From an uncultured Roseibium sp. (GTDB lineage Bacteria > Pseudomonadota > Alphaproteobacteria > Rhizobiales > Stappiaceae): a DNA stretch of 64,000 nucleotides. The stretch's first letter is position 1, and each line of letters begins with the position of its first letter. The position numbers were made by a program, and so were the translations under genes. Positions 17,558-26,979 of this stretch are shown here, in pieces. The stretch spans positions 1 through 64,000 of the forward strand of contig NZ_CANLVF010000002.1 of assembly GCF_947494555.1 (NCBI RefSeq). The letters are read 5' to 3'. Under the pieces are notes generated by a model. That model was not told where the DNA came from and made no database searches. It was given only the letters and a program-made list of their open reading frames with translations.

Positions 17558-18766
17558 TTGAAAATTGTCGCTGTTGAGACATTGCGTCTTCTTGAGCATC
17601 CCAATCTTCTTTGGGTGCGCATTCACACGTCCGAGGGCATCACCGGGCTCGGAGAAACCTATTTCGGGGCCGGGCCGAGCGAAGCAGATATTCACGACCG
17701 GATAGCGCCAATCCTTCTGGGGCAGGATGCGCGCCGCGTCGAGTGGCTCAACATGAAAATGCAGCCCTATGTCGGTTTCACGGGAACTGGCGCAGAGGTG
17801 CGTGCCCTCGCTGCCGTCGACGTCGCACTCTGGGAACTTGCGGCAAAAAGCGCAGACATACCGCTCTGCGATTTGCTCGGTGGGAGAACACGGAATGCTA
17901 TTCAGGTCTACAACACCTGCGCTGGCCCGAACTACGTATCGAAAACGTCCGCAGTCCGTCCGGACAATTTCGGTACGGACGGCTCAGAAAGAGCGGTCGA
18001 CCGGTATGACGATCTCAATGCCTTTTTGAACCACCCCGAAGATCTCGCGTCTTCCCTGATGGAAATGGGTATCTTCTCGATGAAGATCTGGCCGCTCGAC
18101 CTGGCCTCCGGAGCCGCCGACGGTGTCGACATATCGCCTGCCGATCTAAAGAAGGGACTGGAACCATTCGAAAGGATCCGGAAGGCGCATGGCGACAAGA
18201 TGCGCCTTAAAGCTGAATTGCACGGGTTGTGGAGCCTGAACGCGGCAAAGAAGATCGCAAGTGCGCTCGAACCGCTTGAGATGGACTGGATTGAAGATCC
18301 GGTCTGGATGGACAGGACACATGAGATCGCTGAACTTGCGCGCTCGACGTCTGCACCGCTCGCCGGAGGCGAAACACTCGCCAGTCTGGGCCAGTTCAAA
18401 GCGCTGATCGACGAAGGCAACATTTCAACGCCGATCGTGGACGTCACCTGGGCAGGCGGTGTTACCGCGGCCCGGAAGATCGCGGCACTTGCAGAAGCGA
18501 GCGCGCGGCCGATTGCTTTTCATGATTGTTCGGGGCCCGTAACCCTCGCAGCCTCCACACATCTGGCGCTCAGCCTGCGCAATGTCCGCGAACAGGAAAT
18601 CGCACGTGGCTTTTACTACAACTGGTATCAGGACTTCGTCGATCAGCTCCCGCCCATCGAAAACGGCATGATAAGCGTGCCTGATAGGGCTGGTCTCGGA
18701 ATGGATCTCTTGCCGGATCTCTTTAAGCGCGGAGACGCGATACACAAAGTCAGCAAGCTGACCTAA
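17558..18766 (+). CDS. enolase-superfamily (mandelate racemase/muconate lactonizing type) enzyme
   Basis: This 402-residue enzyme has the N-terminal capping domain and a TIM barrel. Likely magnesium ligands are Glu220 (KAELH), Glu246 (WIEDP) and Glu272 (GGET). Lys176 (MKIW) and His322 (FHDCSGP) are candidate acid-base residues. That pattern fits the MR subgroup, probably a sugar-acid dehydratase, but the substrate cannot be read out. The start is a TTG at 17558, preceded by AGGG; the protein beginning MKIVAVET is typical for the family. It is monocistronic and ends in a hairpin region shared with the convergent purine-uptake genes. Confidence 0.8.
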   Translation: MKIVAVETLRLLEHPNLLWVRIHTSEGITGLGETYFGAGPSEADIHDRIAPILLGQDARRVEWLNMKMQPYVGFTGTGAEVRALAAVDVALWELAAKSADIPLCDLLGGRTRNAIQVYNTCAGPNYVSKTSAVRPDNFGTDGSERAVDRYDDLNAFLNHPEDLASSLMEMGIFSMKIWPLDLASGAADGVDISPADLKKGLEPFERIRKAHGDKMRLKAELHGLWSLNAAKKIASALEPLEMDWIEDPVWMDRTHEIAELARSTSAPLAGGETLASLGQFKALIDEGNISTPIVDVTWAGGVTAARKIAALAEASARPIAFHDCSGPVTLAASTHLALSLRNVREQEIARGFYYNWYQDFVDQLPPIENGMISVPDRAGLGMDLLPDLFKRGDAIHKVSKLT

Positions 18767-18774
18767 CCGCGAAA

Positions 18775-18803
18775 ATTGCCGCACCGATCTCCGGCGCGGC
18801 AAT
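18775..18803. terminator. hairpin downstream of the enolase-superfamily gene
   Basis: An 8-bp inverted repeat (18775-18782 with 18796-18803) lies 8 bp after the stop codon. It has no clear T-run and may cooperate with the stronger stem just beyond it. Confidence 0.45.
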
Positions 18804-18827
18804 CATATACAGACTGTTCCAGGGAGT

Positions 18828-18860
18828 CCGGACCGGAAGACTTATCCCGGTCCGGCTTAA
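18828..18860. terminator. bidirectional terminator candidate between convergent genes
   Basis: A 9-bp perfect inverted repeat (18828-18836 with 18847-18855) is followed by CTTAATTT on the plus strand. It sits between the convergent enolase-superfamily gene and the end of the purine-uptake operon, so it could serve both. Confidence 0.6.
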
Positions 18861-18868
18861 TTTGTGAC

Positions 18869-19933
18869 TTATTCCGGCAGCTTGTCGTCGATACCCTGGA
18901 CGTACCAGTTCATGCCGAGAATTGCGCCGTCGTCGAGACGGACACCATCTTCAGCTGCAACGGTTCCATCCTGTTTGGTGATCGGGCCGGTAAAGGGTTC
19001 CCAGCCATCCTTGATCTTGGCCTCGGTCGCTTTTGCCATTTCAACCACGTCCGCCGGCAGGTTCGTGTACGGTGCCATGACGACGTGGCCCTCGGCCAGC
19101 CCCTCCCAGGAACTGTGGGAATTCCAGTTGCCGTCGAGGGCTTCCTGCACGCGATGGATGTAGTATGGCGCCCAGTCGTCAATGATGGCCGTATACTGAG
19201 CATCCTTGGCAAAGTTGATCATGTCGGACGCCTGGCCGAAGCCGTGAACACCGCGTTCCTGTGCAACCTGAAGCGGCGCCGTCGAATCTGTGTGCTGCGT
19301 GATGATGTCAGCACCCTGGTCGATCAGGGCCTTGGCGGCATCGGCTTCCTTGCCCGGATCGAACCAGGTGTTGACCCAAACGACCTTGACCTTGAAATCC
19401 GGATTCACGCTCTGGGCACCGAGCAGGAACGCATTGATGCCAGAGACCACTTCGGGGATCGGGAAGGATGCGATGTAGCCTGCAGTTCCGGTCTTGGACT
19501 GCTTTGCAGCAATCTGGCCGATGATGTAGCGGCCCTGGTGGAACTTGGAATTGTAGGTGGCGACGTTATCGGCGGTCTTATAGCCCGTTGCATGCTCGAA
19601 TTTCACGTCCGGAAATTTCTTCGCCACCTTGATGGTCGGGTTCATGTAGCCGAAGGACGTCGTGAAAATGATGTTGCAGCCTTCCCTTGCAAAGCGCTCA
19701 ATGGCGCGTTCGGCATCGGGGCCTTCAGCAACGCTTTCCAGATAAGCTGTCTCGACCTTGTCGCCGAATTTTTCTTCGACGGCCAGACGGCCCTGATCGT
19801 GCTGGTAGGTCCAGCCGAAGTCTCCAACGGGACCGACATAGACAAAGCAGGCCTTGAGGTCGGCTGCCTGCGCTGCAGAGCCGAGTGCGGCGAACGCCAC
19901 GGCTGCAACGGTGGTTTTCAAAAGAGATTTCAT
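18869..19933 (-). CDS. BMP-family ABC transporter substrate-binding protein, probable purine
   Basis: This 354-residue protein has a signal peptide (AQA/AD near residue 23) and the BMP/PnrA fold signature: VYVGPVGDFGWTYQHDQG, then a TTSFGYM strand and HTDSTAPLQ. Members bind nucleosides or purines in the periplasm. Its place at the end of an operon with xanthine dehydrogenase genes points to hypoxanthine, xanthine or a related base. A GGGGA about 9 nt before the ATG supports the start. The 99-bp gap to the upstream permease is the largest spacing within the transport genes and might hold an additional promoter. Confidence 0.88.
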   Translation of the reverse strand: MKSLLKTTVAAVAFAALGSAAQAADLKACFVYVGPVGDFGWTYQHDQGRLAVEEKFGDKVETAYLESVAEGPDAERAIERFAREGCNIIFTTSFGYMNPTIKVAKKFPDVKFEHATGYKTADNVATYNSKFHQGRYIIGQIAAKQSKTGTAGYIASFPIPEVVSGINAFLLGAQSVNPDFKVKVVWVNTWFDPGKEADAAKALIDQGADIITQHTDSTAPLQVAQERGVHGFGQASDMINFAKDAQYTAIIDDWAPYYIHRVQEALDGNWNSHSSWEGLAEGHVVMAPYTNLPADVVEMAKATEAKIKDGWEPFTGPITKQDGTVAAEDGVRLDDGAILGMNWYVQGIDDKLPE

Positions 19934-20032
19934 TTGGTCATTCCCCTCTTATTTAATCTCTCTGTTTTGCGATCTCGTATTTGGCCCGCGTCTTGATCGC
20001 ATTCAAACACGCGCCGGGTTCCCTGCCGCCGA

Positions 20033-20947
20033 CTACCGGTCCGGGACAAATGGTTTTCCAAGACATGCCGGTGTATTGACCAGCGTCAGTCTTCGGTTGG
20101 CGGAAATCAGAACAAGCACCATGATCGTCGCGATATAAGGCAAGCTTGAAAGAAGCTGGGACGGGATATCGAATTCCAGGGCCTGCGCATGCAGGTTCAG
20201 AACGCTCACGGCGCCGAACAGGTAGGCTCCGATGACAACGCGAAGCGGCAGCCAGGACGCGAAAACCACGAGCGCGAGCGCGATCCAGCCACGGCCCGCC
20301 GTCATGTTTTCCACCCATTGCGGTGTGTAGGCAAGCGACAGGTAAGCGCCCGCGAGCCCGGCGCAGGCGCCGCCGAACAGGATGGCCAGGAAACGGACTT
20401 TCACAACCGAGTATCCAAGCGCGTGTGCGGAGCCGTGATTGTCACCAACGGCCCGGAGCACGAGGCCAACCCGGGTTCTGAAGAGGCCATAAGCGACAAA
20501 AGCAACAAGCGCAAAACTCACGTAGACCAGTGCATCCTGCTGGAAGAAAACGGGCCCGAAAAACGGTATCTCCGACAGAACGGGAATATAGAGCTGTGGA
20601 AGGTCAAGGCCAGGAACGCCGATGAATGCCTCCCCGATCATGCCTGACAGACCGATGCCGAGAATTGTCAGTGCAAGACCGGTTGCGACCTGATTGGCGA
20701 CGAGGAAGAGAACAAGGACGCCAAAAAGCGCCGACATCGCCATGCCTGCGGCAATTGCAGCGATGACGCCGAGCGAACCCGAACCAGTCTGATTGGCGAC
20801 GGCGAAGCCGATAACAGCTCCCATGATCATCATGCCCTCGACGCCAAGGTTCAATACCCCGGACCGCTCGACGACAAGCTCACCGACGGCCGCAATAAGC
20901 AGAGGGGTGGCCGCTGTGATGACGGTCAGCAAGACAGCTTCAAACAT
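20033..20947 (-). CDS. purine/nucleoside ABC transporter permease (second subunit)
   Basis: This 304-residue polytopic membrane protein belongs to the BPD_transp_2 (branched-chain/ribose type) family, with an ERSGVLNLGVEGMM motif near the N-terminus, as in nucleoside permeases of BMP systems. ATG 20947 is preferred over an upstream ATG at 20968 because GGGGAGG lies 6 nt before it and the family normally begins here. It overlaps the upstream permease by 8 nt, which suggests coupled translation. It would pair with the other permease as a heterodimeric channel. Confidence 0.87.
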   Translation of the reverse strand: MFEAVLLTVITAATPLLIAAVGELVVERSGVLNLGVEGMMIMGAVIGFAVANQTGSGSLGVIAAIAAGMAMSALFGVLVLFLVANQVATGLALTILGIGLSGMIGEAFIGVPGLDLPQLYIPVLSEIPFFGPVFFQQDALVYVSFALVAFVAYGLFRTRVGLVLRAVGDNHGSAHALGYSVVKVRFLAILFGGACAGLAGAYLSLAYTPQWVENMTAGRGWIALALVVFASWLPLRVVIGAYLFGAVSVLNLHAQALEFDIPSQLLSSLPYIATIMVLVLISANRRLTLVNTPACLGKPFVPDR

Positions 20948-22028
20948 GGGAAGCCTCCCCATCTGCAATGCGCCGGGACGTGAAGCGGATCCGATAAAGG
21001 ATCAGCGTGTCGCAAGCAAGCACGAAGAACAAAAGCAAACCCTGAATGACACTTGCGATTTCGTTTGATACGCCCATGGCGGATTGCACACCTTCGCCGC
21101 CAATATAGGAAAGTGCCAGAACGAAACCGGCAATGATGATGCCGATCGGGTTAAGGCGTCCCAGAAAGGCAACGATAATGGCCGTAAATCCATAGCCCGG
21201 TGAAATGGAAGGCAGAAGCTGGTTCAATGCGCCCGAGACCTCCATGGTGCCAGCCAGACCCGCAAGCGCACCGGCCAGGGCAAAAGAAAACAGCGTCAGC
21301 CTCTTGGCGGAAAATCCAGCGAAACTTCCGGCGCGTGGGCTTTCCCCCATCACCCTGATCTCAAAACCCTTCAGCGTCTTTGCCAGGACTATTGCCAGTA
21401 TCACCGCGACTACGATGGTAATTGGCGCTGACAGGCTCATCGCCCCGCCAAAGACTTCCGGCAGTGTTGCAGCATCGGAGAAAATGCGTGATTCAGGAAA
21501 ATTGTAGCCGTCAGGGTCACGCCAGGGTCCGCGCACCAGATAGTCCAGAAGGAGGCCTGCGACATAAACCAGCATGAGGCTGGTGAGAATTTCATTGGTG
21601 TTGAAGCGTGTTTTCAAAAGCGCTGGAATAAGGGCCCAGAGCGCGCCGCCTATGGCACCGAACAAGAGCATGAGCGGTAAAGTGGCGACGTTCTCGAAAT
21701 CCGGATAAAGGATCGGCAAAGCGCAACCGAACAGCGCGCCGACGACAAACTGACCTTCTGCTCCAATGTTCCAGTTGTTGGACAAATAGCAAATGGCGAG
21801 ACCGCACCCGATCAGGATCAACGGCGTCGCCTTGTCGATCGTTGCTTCAAGGGACCATTGTTGAGTCAACGGTTCGATAAAAAATTTATATAATCCAACG
21901 AATGGGTTGTGGCCGGTTATTGAGAAAAGGATTGCGGCGGACAGTGCAGTCAGGGCAACGGCGATCACGGGTGACAGCAGCGCCATTGTCTGACTGTGTT
22001 CTTTTCTTTTGACGAGTTCAATGCGCAT
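20940..22028 (-). CDS. purine/nucleoside ABC transporter permease (first subunit)
   Basis: A 362-residue polytopic protein of the BPD_transp_2 family. It has the NWNIGAEGQFVVGA motif characteristic of the longer permease in BMP-type nucleoside transporters and about ten hydrophobic segments. GGGAGG lies 7 nt before the ATG, and the start codon overlaps the stop of the ATPase gene by one base. It works with the adjacent permease, the double ATPase and the BMP protein. Confidence 0.88.
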   Translation of the reverse strand: MRIELVKRKEHSQTMALLSPVIAVALTALSAAILFSITGHNPFVGLYKFFIEPLTQQWSLEATIDKATPLILIGCGLAICYLSNNWNIGAEGQFVVGALFGCALPILYPDFENVATLPLMLLFGAIGGALWALIPALLKTRFNTNEILTSLMLVYVAGLLLDYLVRGPWRDPDGYNFPESRIFSDAATLPEVFGGAMSLSAPITIVVAVILAIVLAKTLKGFEIRVMGESPRAGSFAGFSAKRLTLFSFALAGALAGLAGTMEVSGALNQLLPSISPGYGFTAIIVAFLGRLNPIGIIIAGFVLALSYIGGEGVQSAMGVSNEIASVIQGLLLFFVLACDTLILYRIRFTSRRIADGEASHV

Positions 22029-23623
22029 CAGGCAACCTCCCCTTGCGCTTCCGCGCCACCGGCCATCAGGAGACCGACCCGCTCGCGTGTCATCGCTGCC
22101 GCAGGTTCCGGGTCTGACAGATAGCCACGCGAAATCACGGCAATCCGGTCTGCAATTTCAAAGATCTCGTCGAGGTCCTGGCTGATCACCAGAACAGCCG
22201 AACCGGATCTTGCAAGATCTATAAGCGCTTGCCGGATCAGCGCAGCCGCGCCTGCATCGACACCCCAGGTCGGTTGGTTGACGATCAGGACGCCCGGTTT
22301 CCGGTCGAGCTCACGGCCTACAACGAACTTCTGGAGATTTCCGCCCGAAAGCGACCTTGCTTCGGGATCGTCGTGAGACATGCGGACATCGAAGGCCTGT
22401 TTGATGCGCTTCTCAAGGGCACCTGCCTCGACGTTCGAAACAAATCCGCCACCCACCAGCCTGTCGCCGGTGCCATGGCGCGTCAGAACGATATTATCGG
22501 ACAGTTTCATGCCCGGTACAGCGCCGTGCCCAAGCCGTTCCTCGGGTACAAAGGCGGCATTTTGCTTGCGCCGCCATGTTATGTTCTTCGATCCGCAGGG
22601 TTTTCCGTCGAGTTGTACCATCTGTGGTGCCACACGCATCTCGCCTGAGATCGCATCGAAAAGCTCTCCCTGCCCGTTTCCGGCAACACCCGCGATGGCG
22701 ACCACTTCACCGGCCTTCAATTCCAGCGAAATGTCATTCAACGCCGTGGCAAACGGCGTTGCTGCGCCGGCGGAAAGTCCCTGGAGCGCGAGCCGGGTTT
22801 CTCCTATGTCAGGCTTTGTATCTCCGGCGCTCACTGATGCGACATCCGCACCGACCATCATGCTGGCTAGAGACGCCGCCGTTTCAAGCGTTGGATCGCA
22901 TTCGCGCACCACCTCTCCGTGCCGCAGGATGGTCGCGTGATGACAGATCCGTTTCACTTCTTCGAGCCGGTGGCTGATGTAAAGAACGGCACAGCCTTCT
23001 GCTGCGAGACGCTGAAGCGTCAGAAACAGCTGATCGGCTTCCTGTGGCGTGAGAACCGATGTCGGTTCGTCCATGATGATCAATTGCGGTTCCTGGAGCA
23101 GGCACCGCACGATCTCGATGCGTTGACGGATACCGACTGGCAGATCGGCGACGATATCGTCCGGGTTCAAGGGCAGGCCGTAGTCGCGCGAAACCGTTTC
23201 GATCCGCTTCGCAAGGTCTGACATCTTGCCGGGATTTGGCAGGGCGAGCGCTATGTTCTCAACCACATTGAGCGCCTCGAACAGGGAAAAGTGCTGGAAC
23301 ACCATTCCAATGCCAAGTTCCCTTGCCGACGCGGGATTTCCGATTGTCACCTTTTGGTTCTGCCAGAATATCTCCCCGGCATCCGGCTCCAGGGAGCCGT
23401 AAAACATTTTTACGAGGGTGGACTTTCCAGCGCCGTTTTCTCCCAAAAGCGCATGAATTTCACCCTTGTTGATAACAAGGTCGACATTGTCATTGGCCAG
23501 GATATCGCCAAACCGTTTGGTCAACCCCTTTGCGTTCAGCAAGGTCTCCTTTTCGGATCTGTCCTGCCTTTGCACGGTTTCGTCTACCTCTGGAAGAGTT
23601 GTCTCTGCCACGCTGTCCCCCAA
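22028..23623 (-). CDS. purine/nucleoside ABC transporter ATPase (duplicated domains)
   Basis: This 531-residue protein has two ABC domains in one chain, as is usual for ribose/nucleoside importers. Domain 1 has Walker A GENGAGKST, signature PVGIRQR and Walker B LIIMDEP. Domain 2 has a GVAGNGQGE loop in place of a canonical Walker A, as is typical for the second half of such proteins, and signature LSGGNLQK. It lies 12 nt after xdhC, which ties uptake to purine oxidation. Confidence 0.88.
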   Translation of the reverse strand: MGDSVAETTLPEVDETVQRQDRSEKETLLNAKGLTKRFGDILANDNVDLVINKGEIHALLGENGAGKSTLVKMFYGSLEPDAGEIFWQNQKVTIGNPASARELGIGMVFQHFSLFEALNVVENIALALPNPGKMSDLAKRIETVSRDYGLPLNPDDIVADLPVGIRQRIEIVRCLLQEPQLIIMDEPTSVLTPQEADQLFLTLQRLAAEGCAVLYISHRLEEVKRICHHATILRHGEVVRECDPTLETAASLASMMVGADVASVSAGDTKPDIGETRLALQGLSAGAATPFATALNDISLELKAGEVVAIAGVAGNGQGELFDAISGEMRVAPQMVQLDGKPCGSKNITWRRKQNAAFVPEERLGHGAVPGMKLSDNIVLTRHGTGDRLVGGGFVSNVEAGALEKRIKQAFDVRMSHDDPEARSLSGGNLQKFVVGRELDRKPGVLIVNQPTWGVDAGAAALIRQALIDLARSGSAVLVISQDLDEIFEIADRIAVISRGYLSDPEPAAAMTRERVGLLMAGGAEAQGEVA

Positions 23624-23635
23624 GCGAATGCCGCC

Positions 23636-24643
23636 TTATTGACCATGTGTTATCTTTTGTGCAAGCCCCGCATCTGCAGACGACCGTTGAAGAAGGGCTT
23701 CGTCATGCGCCAGCATTTCCACCGCGATACCTGCCGCGATGGCCGCCGGATGCTTTGATTTGACTGCTGAAGCCCCAATCGGGCAGATCATGTGCGCCAA
23801 CAATGCGTTGTCTATTCCTCTTGCTTTCAAACGCCTCAAAAACCGTGCCCTCTTGGTTTTCGAGCCAATCACCCCGCAATAACCGAAGCTTTGATTCAGC
23901 AAGGCGCGTGCCATGATTTCTTCATCGAGCGCGTGCGAGTGCGTAATAACAACGACAAATGCCCCATCCGGCGCTTCATCCAGCATCGCAGCTGGTTTGT
24001 CGACACAGACTTTCGTGACATTCAAAGGTACCGGTCCGGGGAACTGATCAGGCCTGCTGTCTACCCACGTGATTTCAAACGGCAACGGTGCGAGTGCGAG
24101 CACGAGGGCTTTTCCCACATGCCCTGCGCCGAAGAGCATGAGATGCCGCTTTTCGTTGCCAAAGCGCTCGCAAAGAGTTGCTGTCCCAGCTTTCTCTTCC
24201 GAAATGGCGAAGGGGCTGTCAGGCACAGTTTCCAGGAGACGTCGTGGACCCAAGGACCCGCCCGAAATTTCCGCACATGTGCCAAACGAGGACTGGTTCG
24301 CCTCGGCCTCAGCAAGCTTCATCGCCGTTTCCAGCGAATTCCGGGTGAGGACCTCCATGGAGACCGATGCGCGACCGCCACAACACTGTCCGAGATCGGG
24401 ACCGAGAGAAACAGTATGAAGAACGAAACTTTCTCGCTCTTTGCGCACCGCCTCCACGGCCATTCGGATTGCTTCAAACTCGAGCGTACCGCCTCCGATT
24501 GTGCCGTAAAACGCTCCGTCCTGGCGGACGACCATACGCGCACCGGCTTCGCGCGGTGTCGAGCCGTCGACGCGTGTAACCGTGACGAGGGCACAGGAGC
24601 CGCCTGTCTTCAAACAGTTGGTGATGTGACCCCAGACCTTCAT
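23636..24643 (-). CDS. xdhC: xanthine dehydrogenase accessory protein XdhC
   Basis: This 335-residue protein of the XdhC/CoxI family binds the molybdenum cofactor, promotes its sulfuration and inserts it into the large subunit. Visible features are the N-terminal CALVTVTRVDGSTPREAGARM segment (given in part), a central LMLFGAGHVGKALV Rossmann motif and a C-terminal GVIGSKTKRARF stretch. Its start overlaps the xdhB stop by 4 nt. The order xdhA-xdhB-xdhC is the standard alphaproteobacterial arrangement. Confidence 0.93.
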   Translation of the reverse strand: MKVWGHITNCLKTGGSCALVTVTRVDGSTPREAGARMVVRQDGAFYGTIGGGTLEFEAIRMAVEAVRKERESFVLHTVSLGPDLGQCCGGRASVSMEVLTRNSLETAMKLAEAEANQSSFGTCAEISGGSLGPRRLLETVPDSPFAISEEKAGTATLCERFGNEKRHLMLFGAGHVGKALVLALAPLPFEITWVDSRPDQFPGPVPLNVTKVCVDKPAAMLDEAPDGAFVVVITHSHALDEEIMARALLNQSFGYCGVIGSKTKRARFLRRLKARGIDNALLAHMICPIGASAVKSKHPAAIAAGIAVEMLAHDEALLQRSSADAGLAQKITHGQ

Positions 24644-26979
24644 GCGTGCACCTTTCTCCGGCGCATGTCCTGCACTGCCTTCATGATCGCCTCGGGCGTT
24701 GCCGGTGCATCAAGGTTCGGAACTTCTCCCGGCGCGATGCTTGCTACTGCATCGGTAATCGCGCAAAAGACCGAGTTTGCCAGCATGACGGGCGGTTCTC
24801 CCACAGCCTTCGAGCGATAGATGGTGTCTTGAGGATTGCCTTTGCTTTCATACAGCCGGACTGTGAAATCGGCCGGGATATCGGACGCGGTCGGGATCTT
24901 GTAGGTCGAGGGCGCATGAGTGCGCAGCCGTCCCTCGTCGTCCCAGACCAGCTCCTCGGTCGTCAACCAGCCCATACCCTGGACGAAACCGCCTTCGATC
25001 TGTCCAAGATCGATTGCCGGATTGAGAGAGTGTCCAACGTCGTGGAGAATGTCGACGCGGTCGACCAGCATCTCGCCGGTCATGGTGTCGATCGTGACTT
25101 CGGAACACGCGCCTCCGAAGGCGAAATAATAGAACGGCCGCCCCGACACGGTTTCGCGATCCCAGGTGATCCCGGGCGTGGCGAAATATCCTGCGTGCGA
25201 CATCTGTATGCGGCCGGCATAGGCCTGCTTGGCGATTTCAGATAACGGGTAGTTCTTCTCGCCAATCAGAACCTTGTTGTCACCAAAGTGAATGACGTCA
25301 GCACCGCATTGGTGCTGCTCGCACAGGAAGGTAACAATACGCGACTTGATTTCCTGTGCCGCGCGTTTGGCAGCCATGGCGTTGAGGTCGGTTCCGGAAG
25401 ACGCAGCCGTCGGACCGGTGTTTGGGACCTTCGACGTGTTCGTCGCGGTGATGATGACCTTGTCCATCGTGACGCCGAATTCTTCGGCAACGACCTGGGC
25501 GACCTTCTGATAGAGCCCCTGCCCCATTTCCGTTCCGCCATGGTTCAGATGAACCGACCCGTCGGTATAAAGATGGACCAAGGCGCCTGCCTGGTTCAGA
25601 TGCTTCAATGTAAAGGAAATGCCGAACTTGACCGGCGTCAGTGCAAGGCCCTTCTTCAGGACCGCATTGGCATCGTTGAAAGCCGTTATCTCCTCGCGGC
25701 GCGTCCAGTAATCGCTCTCCCGCTCCAGTTTTGAGATGAGGTCATGCATGACCTCGTATTCTTCGACGGGCATGCCATAGGGCGTCATGTTCCGCTCGCC
25801 GTCGTAGAAATTCAGCTTGCGAATATCCAGGGGATCCTTGCCGAGACGAATGGCGATCGCATCGATCATCCGCTCTGCGGCCAACATGCCTTGCGGTCCG
25901 CCGAACCCCCGAAAGGCAGTATTCGAGCAAGTGTCTGTCCGCAAACGGCGTGAGCGGATCGACGCATCGGGATAAAAATAACTGGAATCGGCGTGAAACA
26001 TTGTGCGGTCGTTCACACCCAGGGACAGGTCTGCCGAATAACCGCATCGCGCGAGGAACTCCATATCGACGGCGCGAATGCGGCCGGATACGTCATGGCC
26101 GACTTTCCAGTTGACCTTAAAATCATGACGCTTGCCCGTCATGATCATGTCGTCGTCCCGATCGAGGCGCAGCTTGCAGCACCGGCCCGTTTTCTGGGAT
26201 GCGATCGCTGCAAGAGCCGCCCACTGGTTGGCCTGAGATTCCTTACCTCCGAAACCTCCGCCCATCCGGCGAACTTCCGCGGTGATCAAAGCATCGCTGA
26301 CACCGAGCACTTTTGCGACCGTGTGCTGCACTTCGGTCGGGTGCTGTGTTGAGGAATAGACCAGCATCCCGCCGTCTTCCTGCGGCAGGGCCATGGCGAC
26401 CTGCCCTTCGAGGTAGAAATGCTCCTGCCCGCCAATGAACATGGACCCGGACAAGACAGTCTCGGAGGCCTGGAGACCCGTTTCCGGGGAACCTCTCCTG
26501 AACTGGTAATCGGGCAGCACCGTTGTGTCGGCGGCCACCGCGTCATCGGGCGTCAGGATTGGCGTAATCGGCGCAATGTCCAATTTCGCCTTGAGCGCGG
26601 CCTTGCGGGCAATGTCCCGGGTTTCGGCAACAACCGCAAACACGACCTGTCCGAAAAAGAGAATTTCTTCTTCGGCCAGTACCGGGTCATCGCCAAAGGC
26701 GGAGGAACAATCGTTTATTCCTCTGATATCCGTGGCGGTAAGGACGGTGACAACTCCCGGTGTTGCCCGAACATCCGTGAGGTCAATGGACGAGAGCCGT
26801 CCACGCACAGCATGTCTTGCCCAACCGGGCGCGATGTGGAGCGTGCCAATCGGTTCCACAATATCGTCTATGTAAGTTGCTGCCCCGGAAACGTGTTTTT
26901 CCGCGCTGTCATGCGGCAGCGCCTTGCGAACGTGCTTCAGTGGTGCCGTGACTTTGTCCCGGTCAAGCGGCTCAGTCAT
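24640..26979 (-). CDS. xdhB: xanthine dehydrogenase, molybdenum-binding subunit
   Basis: This 779-residue subunit holds the molybdopterin active site that oxidises hypoxanthine and xanthine to urate. Characteristic stretches are RRMGGGFGGKE, the FRGFGGPQG loop, GTEMGQGL, and GQIEGGFVQGMGW. The catalytic glutamate is in the C-terminal KAVGEPPV. The length is normal for bacterial XdhB. It overlaps xdhA by 8 nt and xdhC by 4 nt, so the three are tightly coupled. Confidence 0.95.
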   Translation of the reverse strand: MTEPLDRDKVTAPLKHVRKALPHDSAEKHVSGAATYIDDIVEPIGTLHIAPGWARHAVRGRLSSIDLTDVRATPGVVTVLTATDIRGINDCSSAFGDDPVLAEEEILFFGQVVFAVVAETRDIARKAALKAKLDIAPITPILTPDDAVAADTTVLPDYQFRRGSPETGLQASETVLSGSMFIGGQEHFYLEGQVAMALPQEDGGMLVYSSTQHPTEVQHTVAKVLGVSDALITAEVRRMGGGFGGKESQANQWAALAAIASQKTGRCCKLRLDRDDDMIMTGKRHDFKVNWKVGHDVSGRIRAVDMEFLARCGYSADLSLGVNDRTMFHADSSYFYPDASIRSRRLRTDTCSNTAFRGFGGPQGMLAAERMIDAIAIRLGKDPLDIRKLNFYDGERNMTPYGMPVEEYEVMHDLISKLERESDYWTRREEITAFNDANAVLKKGLALTPVKFGISFTLKHLNQAGALVHLYTDGSVHLNHGGTEMGQGLYQKVAQVVAEEFGVTMDKVIITATNTSKVPNTGPTAASSGTDLNAMAAKRAAQEIKSRIVTFLCEQHQCGADVIHFGDNKVLIGEKNYPLSEIAKQAYAGRIQMSHAGYFATPGITWDRETVSGRPFYYFAFGGACSEVTIDTMTGEMLVDRVDILHDVGHSLNPAIDLGQIEGGFVQGMGWLTTEELVWDDEGRLRTHAPSTYKIPTASDIPADFTVRLYESKGNPQDTIYRSKAVGEPPVMLANSVFCAITDAVASIAPGEVPNLDAPATPEAIMKAVQDMRRRKVHA

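Noticed and set aside
18776..19996. 406-codon plus-strand frame opposite the BMP binding protein gene
   Set aside because: It begins within the terminator region and is antisense to a clear substrate-binding protein.
23792..24820. 342-codon plus-strand frame opposite xdhC
   Set aside because: It is covered by xdhC and the end of xdhB and has no recognisable features.
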